Shown: in pieces, positions 22,033-34,200 of the stretch
Position numbering within the stretch: position 1 is the first letter of the stretch
Layout of the letters: every line of letters begins with the position of its first letter
Source: Aristolochia californica
Lineage: Eukaryota > Streptophyta > Magnoliopsida > Piperales > Aristolochiaceae
Assembly: GCA_029961685.1 (NCBI GenBank)
Contig: JARWKL010000012.1
Span: 19,205,227 to 19,269,226, forward strand
DNA: 64,000 bases
Reading direction: 5' to 3'
Notes under the pieces: model-generated
Told to the model about the DNA's origin: nothing
What the model saw: only the letters and a program-made list of their open reading frames with translations
Databases searched by the model: none
Position numbers and translations under genes: made by a program

Positions 22033-24812
22033 TTTAGTTCCATAAGCGAATGGTATTTTACTATATTGTGATATATATTTTTTGAATACAATTGTGTAGG
22101 AATTTTTTCTATAAGATTTTGAACAAACATAATGTTAATTAATTCGACCAGGAAAACAAAGTTGAAGCAAATCCAGATAGGCAACCTTAGATTGTGGAAC
22201 TACTTAGGCCAGATTGTGCAGCATACGAAAGTAGTACAATACTTCTATCCATTATCCATCACCTTACACAATTTAGGCAACAATATTGTTTGAACCAAGT
22301 ACAAAAAACTAAATCTCACTCCGTAAACTGTGAACTTATGTGAGAGCTTCCAAAGTCAAAATCAAATCAGTTAGAAAGGTTATATAGATCTTTAGTAGTC
22401 AAATGAATTTACTGCAATGTTCTAAACAATGAACTATTGCAATATATGAATATGAAGTGTTATTAATGCAATTAGTTTATGTTTCCTGTCTCTTCTTTAC
22501 TCTTACTAGGGTGAAAGGTATAATTATAAAATTGGTACTTTTGTCATTTATAAATAGAGCTTAAGGGGGAGGGTTTGGAATATGTCCATAACCCTATTCT
22601 TCATCCTCTTTTCTCCTCCAAATTCGTCATTCTTACCTTCCCTCAACAACTCTTCTTCCTCTTCTCAACCCTTAGAGTGGGCAATGATCTGAGATGGAAA
22701 AGGAGAAGAAGATGAAGAAGAAGAAAAAGAAAAAAAAAAGGAGTTTCTCGTTTTTCCTTTAGTCTTCTTTCCCAATTCATGTTTTTCATTGGATTTTAAC
22801 TCCCTTACCATATGTTTCAAATAGAAAATTATATATTTTTGGAAAGATAATTGAATCAAGTTTCCAACTCGAAAATAATTATTGAGATCATATTCTTATA
22901 GAAAGAGAATCAATATCTGAAGCAGCATAACAGTTGCATCAACAAAAAGGTTCAACTTTTGAGTCATTTTATGCCATAAAAAACGCGACTTTATATGGAG
23001 AATTATATATCAAAAAAAATATATTTAAGTCTATTTTCTTACCTATTCAAACAATTCTCAATCTGATGGTTTTTATATAGAGATATCGATCTCGAAAGAG
23101 TCAATGGTCATACTTGCCAAATGAGAAAGAGTACTCAGTTCGACTAGATTACAGAGTCTAAAATCTCTTAGATTATTGATCTAAAAAGTATATTTTATGA
23201 AGAAAAGTTATACTTTATAAAAGGTATTTAAGTTTAGTTTTAGAAGGAGAAAATTCTATGTAAATTTGATCTATATTTAAGGAGATATTCACAATGAAAG
23301 AATCAAAGGTCATGATGGTATCCTGTTGCATGCGAATATCCGAATTTATGCCAAATTTTTTGCTTCAATTTTTGAGTTGTTGTTATTGATCAATAATATC
23401 AAGAAAATATATTATGATCTACCCTTGGAAAATTTATCTTTATTAACTAACAATATCTAAAAAGAATCTTTAGAAACTTTTCTTGATTTATTTGCCAAAG
23501 ATAAGAAGTGTTCCTATTCTGAATTATGAACTTTTTTGGTCAAGAACGAATTTTGTGAGATTTTGTTGGTGATTTGGAAAGATTGCTAGAATCTAATTTG
23601 ATATCATTGAGTATTAAAGCAAGAAAAAAAATGATTTTTTGGTAAGTGGTGTTATAATACAAGGGTAAGTTTTCTTATTTATATTTGGAAGTGCTTGATT
23701 TTATGAAAGATCTTCTCAAGATCATGATTTGGTGGATAATATGATTATCATCTTTTTTATTAAGAAATATATGATTTTTGGGTAGCCAGGAATTTCCTTA
23801 ATTAAAAGCATGATTAATTGACTAAAGTCAATAATTGAGTTCAAGTTGAAATTGGAATGTTGGGCTCAGATTCTTTCTTGAGCCGAGTTGGTTCAAGTTG
23901 TCACTTACTTGGGCTCTTTGATTTAGTTTGGTTCTTCTTAAAAAAATTATGCCAATTGATATTTGAGCTATTGTGAAGTTATTACTACTAGCATCCCTAA
24001 TTAGTGGATGAAAAATTGAGATGGAAAATTTACCTAAGCCCATCATCAACTTGGGTTAGCTCAATTTACCAAGGAATGACATCTAGTTTATTAGGATAAT
24101 AATTTATTTGTATTTAATATAAAGTTTGTTGAATATGTATATTTAAGAAAATATTTTAATAATTAAAATTTGATACCCTTTTTTTTTATTTTGGCCTTCA
24201 ATGAAATCTTGTGCATGGATATATTTGTCTTCATTTTCTCTTGTTGTTGACCTATAAAAGTAAAAATTTAAATTCATTAGATATCAATATTAGTCTAATA
24301 AATTAAATAATATTTTAAAAAGTTTTATATCTTGCATCATCATTTTTAAAATTATTAATATCAGTGCTATGTGGTTCAAGTAATTTTCATCAAGAACAAT
24401 ATTCATTTTTTTGTTTTGTTGGAATAATATTTATGGTTGTCGAGTCGATATGTTTTTTACTTCACGTATTGTAATTTGATTTTCAATGCCATAAAAAACA
24501 TTAGTTTCTATTTTAAAATTATAGCAAGAACCCAACAATCTTAAAAAATAGATGAATTATTTTCTGGCAAAGAAAATTTTTTATGTTAGTAATTGCTTAA
24601 TTTGTATATTTGTCATAATGTATTTCAATTAAAATAAATAAATGCTACATGAAAGATTTTATGCAATTCAGTTGTTGTGCAACCGAAAAAAAATCCACTA
24701 CAATCTTGTAGAATACAATCCATGGTACTTGAAAGCATTTTAATTGTGATTTTTTTATGATACTTGTGCTCTTGAATACTATTAATAATCATGTCATGTT
24801 CATACATTTATG

Positions 24813-24844
<32 letters not shown>

Positions 24845-25375
24845 GTTTGTAACATTGGTAAGAAAAATACTTTCATCCATAAATAGGGTTTATCATGCTA
24901 CATTTTATACATGTTAAATGACTTATATAATGGATATATTTTTTATGACAATGTAAATATTTTTTTATAGTGCATTATTTCATTCCAGGGCATGTTAATT
25001 ACACAACCATTGATTGATGAATATGAGTCCTACAAAAGTATTAAATGAATTTAATAGAGTTGCAAAAAATAATAGTAAGATATGAAATTCAGACATCCTA
25101 TTCAAGATTTTTTTTAATAATAGAAATTGAATTTTTTATATATTATTACCATTTTTGTAATTTTCTCGCTTTCCTCTATTAAAAACTTTAAAGACAATGA
25201 AGTGGCATATATTAAGCCTAAAAAAAAATCCTGAAACATAAAAAATTAAAAAATTAGATTAATATGAATTTAATGGTTCTAAATAATAAGATGATAAAAA
25301 TTACCATCACAATATTATTATGATCAAGGATGTTGCTAAGCCTATGATAAATATTTGTGTAGATGTGCATATTAA
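22033..25375. other. AT-rich intergenic, no gene recognised
   Basis: No frame with family resemblance. 'tttataaatagagcttaaggggga' at about 22548-22572 looks like an LTR promoter or polypurine region of an old retroelement, but no partner LTR was found. Confidence 0.35.
24814..24844. repeat. TAA trinucleotide microsatellite
   Basis: About ten uninterrupted TAA units in AT-rich intergenic DNA. Confidence 0.9.
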
Positions 25376-26660
25376 GGGGGGGTTAGTCCACAATGAAGTG
25401 GAATGAATTTTCCTCGCATTATCTAGTTCATTAAATAACATCGTTAGTGTAGAATGAATTACATGGAAAGTGAATCACCTCATTTCATTATCTCAGGCAA
25501 AAATCGTGGAATTCGGATTCAACCCAATTTTTCGCATCAACCACTTGAAGCGCGTGACGTGCGTTGCTCCCCCCCCCCCCCCCCCCCCCCTGAAAGGAAA
25601 AAATTATCATCATTTCCCTTTCTTCTCTCCCTCCCCCTCGGCCTTCGTCTCCCGACGATTTTTTTCTCCCCATCTTCGCTCCCTCTGTTTTCTCTGCTTT
25701 CTCTTGTCGTCTTTCATTTTCGCTCTTTGCTTTCTTTTTCTGCTTTCTCCGTTCGCTCCAACTTTATTCATTCTGTCTCTCTTGCTGTACAATGTCTAGG
25801 GTTTCTGCCATCGGCATCAGCGCTTCGCAGGATTTTAGTTAGTAACTCTGAATAGAATACTAATATGTATACATTTATTTGATGGTTACTTGGGTCCTTT
25901 AATGAAAATTTCTCTCCTTGATAAATCTTGTAATGGATTCCTTTTGTATGAGTGATTGGATTGACATAGATTATTTTTCTTATAACATCTTCACATAAGG
26001 AGAAATATATTATTTATATTTATTTGAATAGGCATAAATAAAAAAATCTGAATGACTTGTTATGAATATTTGTGATTTATGAAGTAATGTCAATTACTCC
26101 AATTTGAAAATTGACATCTTAGCTTTGCTTTTAAAGGATAGTTGCTTTTATACTTTTTCAAATGTGTTGTCCATCGACTGAAGTTAGTTAATTACGTTAA
26201 AATTTAATTACATTAATTTAATTTATTCAATTGTATAACCATTTTAGTTTACTTGATTAATAGTTTAATTGTTTAATGGATTAATTAGTTGTTCTTTTAG
26301 ATAAGTTAGATTACTTATAAATTAAATGTTTAAGGTAAATGACTTAATTAATATAGATATTATTATTTAATTACATTATAAGTACATTAAATGTGATTAA
26401 TTTGGGTAATTGATTAAATAAATTATAATTTAATAGTTTTTTCTAGACTAGGTTAAATTTTTATTATTAAATTACTATAATTACAATTATTTCATAACAT
26501 TGTGGTTAAATTAAATTTTATTTAACTAATGTAAATAATTATTAAATATGAATATTATACATTACTTAATATTTACTATTGGATATTAATTAAATTAAAT
26601 TAATATTATATGATTAATAGTAGAATTAACTAATAAATCTTTATAACTGATTAGTTACTA
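25376..26660 (+). mobile_element. Third member of the G-rich-TIR transposon family, right end missing
   Basis: The left end reads GGGGGGGTTAGTCCAC followed by AATGAAGTGGAATGAATT, matching the right end of the outer copy at 17163 read inward. Shared subterminal blocks follow in order: 'cattatctagttcatt', 'cgttagtg-agaatga', 'cacctcatttcatt', 'aggcaaaaat' and 'gcgcgtgacgtgcgttgctcc'. A C run and a CTCTC-rich tract (25570-25790) and an AT-rich interior come next. The expected right end near 26860 is absent; copia pol sequence occupies that place. The right boundary given is approximate. Confidence 0.6.
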
Positions 26661-26889
26661 ATAACTAATTCCTTCATTAGCGAAATTATAGATAGAGTAT
26701 GGAGATTTTCTTGAGTATGGACCAAGTTGTAATTACTTTATTAAAGAGTTGGTTGAAATTGGTAGAGTTGTCAACCACATCGGATAGACAAGCTTTTGCC
26801 CCAATCTATTTTCCCATAATGTTGTGAGAGAGTGTTTCTCACGAAAGAGCGTAGTCATTTACTAGATGTGCAATAGATTACTCGATCTT

Positions 26890-27859
26890 TGTGTAATATA
26901 CGATTACTGGACTAATACTCATTGTAGTATATGTAAATAACATTATCTTGACAGGAAGTGATTAAGATAGACTTCAACAAGTGAAAGGTAGGTTATATAG
27001 TCTACTCAAGTATGGTTTTGGAAATGAAGTATTAAAATTAAGGTACTCAAGTATCCTATTACAAAGGAAGTATGTACTTGATTAATCAAAGAGACGAGTA
27101 TGCTTGACTATTGGACTATAAATACTTCGATAGATACAAATGTCAAATTATATGTTGGTTCAAACCAAGATGTAGATGTTGGGAGGTTTTAGAGATTGGA
27201 GGGGAAGTCAATCTATCTCACTGTTACTAGATTAACTATTTCCTTTACGATGAATGTTGTTAATCAATATAAACATAAGCTACAAGTCTCCCATTAACAT
27301 GCTTTTGAGAGAATATTGCGATATTTGAAGCAATCACCTAGAGAGGGCCTCTTACACAAATGTCGTGGAAATTTCAACATTGAAAGCTTTGCAGATACCG
27401 ATTGGGTTGGTTCTGCAAATGATAAAAAATTTACCTTAAGCTATTGTACCTTAGTTGGTGGGAATTTATAAATTTGATGGAGTAAGAAGGAAAACGTTGT
27501 AGTTTGATCCAGTGTAAAAGTAGAATATTGGGTAATGACACATGTAGTAAGTGAATTGTTGTTGATGAAGTCTCTTGTATATGAACTTGGGTTTCACAAC
27601 ATACTTCAATGAAACTCCATTGTGACAATCAAGTAGTTATATACATTGCCTGAAGTTTGTTTTGCATGAAAGGACCAAAATTATCGAAATAATTTATCAT
27701 TTCATACAAAAAAAAGTGCACGTTGAGTCATATATCTCGAACATATCTTTTCCAAAAATCAAGTTGTTGATATATTCATCAAAGCTTTTACAATAAGAGT
27801 GTGCCATTTTACTTATTCCAAGCTAGGTGTCTATGATGTATATGTACCAACTTGAGGAG
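26890..27859 (+). mobile_element. Degenerate Ty1-copia reverse transcriptase and RNase H remnant
   Basis: Broken frames show the end of a copia reverse transcriptase: LILIVVYVNNIILTG, LLQRKYVLD, then IYLTVTRLTISF. RNase H follows: FERILRYLKQSPREGLL, DWVGSAND, YCTLVGGNL and LMKSLVYELGFHN. The C-terminal end resembles 'FTKAL' then FHFxCSKLGVYDVYV. The catalytic YVDD is YVNN here (26930-26941), and there are several stops and frameshifts, so it is inactive. A polypurine-like 'cttgaggag' leads into a probable 3' LTR. Confidence 0.8.
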
Positions 27860-28180
27860 TGTTGAAGAATTAAGAGTACAAAGAGTTAATTTATAATTTT
27901 CTCTTACTTTGGGTTTTCTGTTACTTCTCTTACTTCAGCTCATGAAAAAGGGTAATATTATAATTGTTCTTGAATAAATATTATAAATAAAAATTTAGGG
28001 GATAAAGGAAAGTACTTGAACCCTGAGCTTCTTCTCCTTTCCTTTTCTCACTCTTTTTCTCTTGCTCGGTCTACTCTTCTTTCTTTCTTCTTCCTTCTTC
28101 TATTTCTTCTCTATACCACTTCATCCATTTTCTTCCTTCTTCGTCTACACACGCTCTAAGACAAGTATTACGATTACTTA
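27860..28180 (+). mobile_element. Probable 3' LTR of the copia remnant
   Basis: It starts TGTTGAAGAATTAAG right after the polypurine-like tract, where a 3' LTR should start. It contains a CT-rich leader-like stretch (28020-28140) similar in style to the LTR at 48328-48630. The right end is not defined. Confidence 0.45.
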
Positions 28181-28205
28181 ATGGAGACATGGAATTGAAC
28201 AATTT

Positions 28206-28305
28206 GAGTCAACTCATTCAACAATAAGTTGGGTCAAGTCATTCAACAATAACTTGGGTCAACTCATTCAACAATTAGTTGGGTCAACTCCTTCAATAAT
28301 AAGAT
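28206..28305. repeat. 25-bp tandem repeat, four units
   Basis: Four consecutive 25-bp units (28206, 28231, 28256, 28281) with the core GGGTCAACTCATTCAACAA; the last unit is the most diverged. Confidence 0.85.
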
Positions 28306-31271
28306 ATGTTTAAGTTGACCGGTCCAACTCCAACCCATTGCTATTCATAGTCAAGTGAAATTTGTTCAATTTGTAAAGTTCATAGACATTACTTGTCATA
28401 GTGAAGTGTAAAACCCAAACTCAATCTAATTATAAATGCTTTTATGGGTGTAAACATGATATGTTCAATAGGTACAAAATAACCCTTACTCAATTTCATT
28501 TCTATTCAACAAATGATAGACAATTAATCGGCTAATATTATCCAAATATCTAATCGAATAAGATTTTTTGTTTAATTTTTTTCCATTTAATAATTGATGA
28601 ATGGAAAGTTGGGTAGAGAATACAATTGACACCCCTAATGTTGTGAGATATATAAAATCAAAATCAAACCAATAGTTAATTCAACTAATGACTACACATC
28701 AAATAGCCAAAGAGAAGTATGATTGACTAATAAGACTCCATCTGTTAACTCAATAGACTTCTAAACATTCAAAGGACGCCCATTAGTTAATAAGAAAGAG
28801 TATACCTAGCAAACTACTTAGAAATTGATAGATGGACTACTGTCAACTATTTGAACTTAGTGAGAACAACCCTTTAGGTTATTGAACTAACTAAGAATAA
28901 ACGTAATTTTTTTGAATTTAACATAAGGGGCCTCTCATTCCTTTTCTTCCTCTATGTTTTTAGTTTTTGAAATAATAAGTAATTTTAAAATTTTAATTAC
29001 TCATTTATTCTCAACTTTTATGGGACAAGTACTTATTTAGAAATTTGATTTTTTTTTATGAAATTATGACATGTAATTGGTTGCATTTGAAAAATATATA
29101 TATCTAAAAGGATAATATTTGAAAATTGCAAATAGAAATATTTTAACGAACTCATCAAAGTATCTAGATTTCTTAAGGAAAGACAAAAAACAAGGATATT
29201 TTATATAAATAGTCCTTTGATTTTAGAATAAATAACATATTTCACATAAATTCGTGTCGGTTGCTATTGGATTATTCTTGTTCAAATAGAAGTATTAAAG
29301 AATTGGAATAGTCCTTTCCCACTAAATTGCTTAGATAAGGGGCTTACCATAGCTCTATGTGTTACCTACCACATCAAAACAATATACAAAGTTAAGAGAC
29401 AACTCTCATAGTAGACCAGTTATGACATATCCGATTTTTTATACATATCAAATACCTCAAAATCCGATACATATCAGGTGTATCAATTAATATGTTACCT
29501 TAAATATAAGCGAACAATTGGTACAACCACCTTGACTAAATGGGAACATGGCAAACAAGCATTATGACCTAACAATCCATGAACACAAATAATATATATA
29601 ACCGATTTGCACACCAAAGGGAGAGGGGTGGGGCAACCCTTAAATAATAATGCTAAGGCTATTTGATGCCTATGAACAAGGCCAACTACTATAGGTGGAC
29701 AATAAGTCTTCAAGAACAAACCCAATTGCCTTTGGAATGACTGATTGTAAATATTAAATTTAGTTTAGTGCCCACAAAGGAGAATTTAGTATTAGATCCT
29801 TTTGTTCTTATGCTTCCATTAACACAGAACAGGTTAAAAGCATATCAATATCAAATCCTAAACTCTAAACCCTAGATTATGCAGGTTTTAGATTTTGAAA
29901 TTATTATTTAAATTAATTTACATATAATTTTGAATTAAAAAAAATCCAAAAATTGAGTTAATTCTCATATGGATGTTATTTTTATTAAATTTTAATTATT
30001 AAATTAAGGTAATGGTGTTATTGTAAATAAATAAGTCAGCATCTTTTTTCACCACCGAGTATCAAGGAGGAAATCGTAGCAACAATCGAGGAGGATATTG
30101 AAGGACCCTTTTACGTGGGTCCCATATAATTAGGTAATTAATTATAATAATCAAATCTTAATCCAATCATCGATTTGATTATTTTAACTTGTTAAGCATG
30201 CGCAATGATAATGGAAATCATTGACTACAACGACCTCCGTGAGGGCACTCTTTTAGGGCATATTCTTAGGCCATCTCCGCGCTTTAAAGTCCAAATCTTG
30301 ACCCGGCGTTTCGTCCTCTGGGTCCCACCTTGACTGAGTGTCCCAACCCGAGCTGACTCAGCCTAATCCCAACTGGACCGGTTCCGGGTCAAGCCCCACA
30401 ACATGGATGGCCGGCCATATACGACGTGGGTGGTGGAGACCCATGAGGCATGACCACAAGGAAGCTCACATGGGAATTGACAAGACTACCCTCTCAAAAA
30501 TTTAGATTTTAAGGAAAAAAACCACGGAAGAAGCCTGTATCGGGCTGATACCAAGGAGCATATCGGCCGATAAAACAAAGATTGGGAAACGCAGAATACT
30601 TGCTTGAGTAAGGAAGAGGCCACCCCCGGGAGGGGGAGATAACGCGTCGCACGTAAGAAATCGACCCTCACGTAAGCAAAAGCTCCAAGAGGCAACTTTT
30701 GTTTTGTATTAAGTTGCGAACCCACGAGAAGGTACAAACGTCTACTCTCACACGAAACTCCCACAACCGACTTTTCAAAACGGGGTCGGGCTTCGGAGAT
30801 CGGATCGGCGACGGGATCCGTCCTCCGGCGCCGGGCAGCTCCCATTTCGTCGGGGATAAACGCGTCGTTTGGGCGGAGGTATAATTGGAGATGGGAGATA
30901 GATGCGATGCGTATTTGGTTGGTTGAATTTGAGGTGTCAGGGTAGACGCGCGCCGTCTCCTTAGTCCCTCTCTTTCTTTCACTTCCACGTTTTACGGGCT
31001 TTTTTTTTTCTTTTTTTTTTTTGTTACCGGAAATCAATATCTTCGCCGACTTTTTCGCGGATCCGTGGTGCTTTCTTTTTCGTAGTCTCTCGCCATTCTT
31101 CTCTTTGTTCCCCTGTTTTTTTGTTCCAGATGGTGGAATCCGGCGGGGAGCTGCAATCTGCAATCCGATCATTCTTGCGATCTGATTATTCTTTTTGATC
31201 ATCGTTTTCTTTCTCTCTTTTGGTTTTTGCCATTTTTTGTTTCGAATTTTTTATGTTTTGATCGGTTTTTT
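28306..31271. other. Intergenic region and upstream region of the ORP gene
   Basis: AT-rich without genes up to about 30200. From about 30240 GC content rises towards the ORP start, consistent with promoter and 5' UTR. A minus-strand frame of 238 codons (30486-31202) has low-complexity Lys/Arg-rich composition and no recognisable domain; I treat it as chance. No convincing TATA box was placed. Confidence 0.4.
31253..31261 (+). promoter_or_regulatory. Two-codon upstream ORF before the ORP start
   Basis: ATG TTT TGA lies 10 bp before the main ATG at 31272, in another frame. Such minimal uORFs can lower initiation at the next ATG. Whether it lies in the mRNA leader depends on the transcription start, which is not known. 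Confidence 0.4.
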
Positions 31272-34200
31272 ATGCATCCATTCTGTTGTGTCTCCACCGT
31301 TTCGGAGCGAACGGCACAACCGACTCCGTCGACGTTGACGAGCCTGCTCGACATGTCGCCGACGGGGCAGTCGCCCTCGCCAGGCTCTGCCGCCTTAAGA
31401 TGCGACTCCGTCGGTATGGCGTCCAACAAAAGCCGGGATTTCTCGCCGTACACGTTGGCGGCATTGGATCTCTCTAACGGCACCCACCTTCGGCCACGCT
31501 CTTCTTTACAGTCGTCCATCGATCTCTCCTCGCGGTCGATGGTCCTCCACGACCATTTGTCACAGCATCTCGATCCCCGCGGGGTGATTTTGAATGATAT
31601 TGTTGGGAACGGCATCTCGGGCATATTGCATAAGTGGGTCAATTACGGAAAGGGCTGGCGACCGAGGTGGTTCGTCCTCCAAGATGGGGTGCTCTCCTAT
31701 TATAAGATCCACGGTCGGGATAAGATCGAGCTCAATTTGGAGGCGGAGAAGGGATCAAAAGTCATTGGCGAGGAGTCAATGAAGCGAATCTACCGCAGGA
31801 GGAATGGCCACTCGCAAGTGCATCGGAAGGCCTTCGGGGAAGTCCACCTCAAGGTAAGTCTGCTCTTCTGATGTTTTTTTTGAACAATGGTTCGAATTCT
31901 CCAGCATCGGGATCTCGATGTCGAATTTTGGGTTCCTATCAGGTATCCTCCATACGAGAGAGCAAGTCGGATGACAAGCGGTTCTCTATTTTTACTGGGA
32001 CCAAAAGGCTCCATCTTCGTGCCGAGACGAGAGACGATCGGGCGACTTGGGTAGAGGCCTTGCAGGCGGTCAAAGATTTGTACCCGAGACTGTCCAACAG
32101 CGAGTTAATGGCTCCAGCGGATAATTTTGTGGTTTCTACGGAGAAGTTGAGGAAAAGATTATTGGAAGAGGGCTTGAGTGAGACTGCAATTCAAGATAGT
32201 GAGCAGATCATGCGAAACGAGTTCATGGCATTGCATAACCAGCTGGTGGCGTTGAAGCAGAGACAGTTGCTTCTTCTGGATGCGTTGCGTCAGCTAGAGG
32301 TAGAAATCACCTGAAAGTTACAGAGCTCATGTATTCTGTTTCTTAGATTTCATATTATTTGTTTTCTTTGTTTTAAAGATATGCAGTTGTCTTAAGTGTT
32401 ACTAGCTTCGTTTATAAATTTGGCTTGTTATTTTTTAAAGCCTCATGCAAGGATAATTTTAGTGGAGACATTGGTACTCTTTGGTGTAATTTTGTTTAAA
32501 ATGTGAATATAGCCTAAAATGAACTCTTTCCTGTAATGATTTCATCATTTGAAAATCGATAGGAAGTGGTATAAAGCTTGTCCCTTTTGTTTATTTGTTT
32601 TTTTTGTTTGTTTTGTTTTGTTTTGTTGCCTATCTTTGTTTTTACTATTACATGTGTTAATCCATTGTACTTGCTATGCTTTTATTTGATTTGGTTAAAG
32701 AACATGCACACATGTAGTTCTAAACATGAAGTCCGTGAAACTCCAATGCTTTGATTTAAATTTTTGTACAAAACTTTCATCTTCTTTTGTTCCATTGGTC
32801 TTACTGTTGGATGACTCTTTGGAGAGCACCAGCAAGATCACTCTTTTATTAGTCTGAAAAATGTATTCCCAAATTTTCTTGTTTGTTTAATTATATATTT
32901 CGACTGCAACCTTATGGGCTACTAACTTCAATGATGTTCTTATATACTGAATTCAATTTTCTTTGCTGAGATTATTTCCTCATAGTCACATATGTGTTAA
33001 TTGTTTATTCTTTGGAGATGTGAGATCTCATTAAACAAAAAGGAATGCAGTGTTCCCTAAAATCCATATGTTTTCTAAGAGCGTAAGACATTACAGTTTG
33101 TTGTATACTGTCACTTGTACCCTTTCCTTGCAAGTCAAGAGTTACTTGGGAGTATTATTGTCACGTGTATCAAATTTTGCAATATTTGCTGTTATATGCG
33201 ACTTTTAAAGAATATTAATAATTTAAGGACTATTAATAATTACATCCATGTCCCTACTCCTAGGATACTATTACTAGAAAACAAAGTTACCTAAAATAAA
33301 ACTAATTATACCTTCCAACAGATGGTACTGTTGAACTTGAAAGCATATCTTATGCAGTTACGAGTTGTCTATTCTGTTGAATGTGAAAGCAGATCTTGAG
33401 ATGCCTCCCGGGCCAGCAGTTCTTATGTGGATATGTTACTTTCTTTTATGTGCTTTTTGTTTATAAGAGGCTTTTATGACCTAGAAAGTGTGTCTTATCT
33501 AAAATAATTTGAACTTCCAGCAATGGAAGAATTCCCAGTGTCATGCTACGTAGGTAACTAGAACAATGAAAAAGTTCTTTTGGATAAGTCAGCAATGGAG
33601 GAGGATGATGATGACAATGATGAGGGTGATGGTGATGAGCATTTAAAACATTGTTGATAATGATGTTGACAACGACGAAGTCAAATAGATAAAGATGGGA
33701 AGACAGAATGGGTGTCACATAGAGTGGAGAAATTAAAAGTGCCCATGGAATGTTTTGACTTGGATAAACTTCCTTACTTCATTTACCTTTCTCTCATATG
33801 AAAGGGGAACATTTTGAATAGATGCAAATGCAGGTAGCTGATCGTTTATAGTTTTGTTTCATCCCATGGATATAAGTTCACTTTCTCTGAACTTTTCAGT
33901 CCAATAGGTAGCACATGAACAGTCCAATTTGTCCCTTCAACTTTCAGTGTTCTCTATGTTATCGCAGATTCAAGCTAATGTTATTTCCATTGATTATTAA
34001 CAAATTAAGTCATTCTTTCAATTTAATTTTCTGTTTGGAAAGACTGTTAACTTAATGACATTCTGTCATCCCAATAGCAAAGATCATATAGCTTAGTTCT
34101 GAAACCTTTGCTTCCAGGAGAAATTCAATGGCATAAATTTAGAAGTAATCTACCACAATGTTCTCTTCTTTTTCTTCAATGGAAGGTTTTGATAAAGTTT

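Noticed and set aside
25454..25855. Two overlapping frames with a proline run
   Set aside because: The proline run is the C homopolymer of a transposon end; the rest is CT-rich low complexity.
28206..28305. CRISPR-like array
   Set aside because: Units are adjacent with no spacers, and the genome is a plant nuclear one.
30486..31202. 238-codon minus-strand frame upstream of ORP
   Set aside because: It lies in the GC-richer promoter and leader of the ORP gene, is Lys/Arg-rich low complexity, and shows no family resemblance.
31199..31642. 147-codon minus-strand frame
   Set aside because: Antisense shadow of ORP exon 1, where the plus frame matches a known family.
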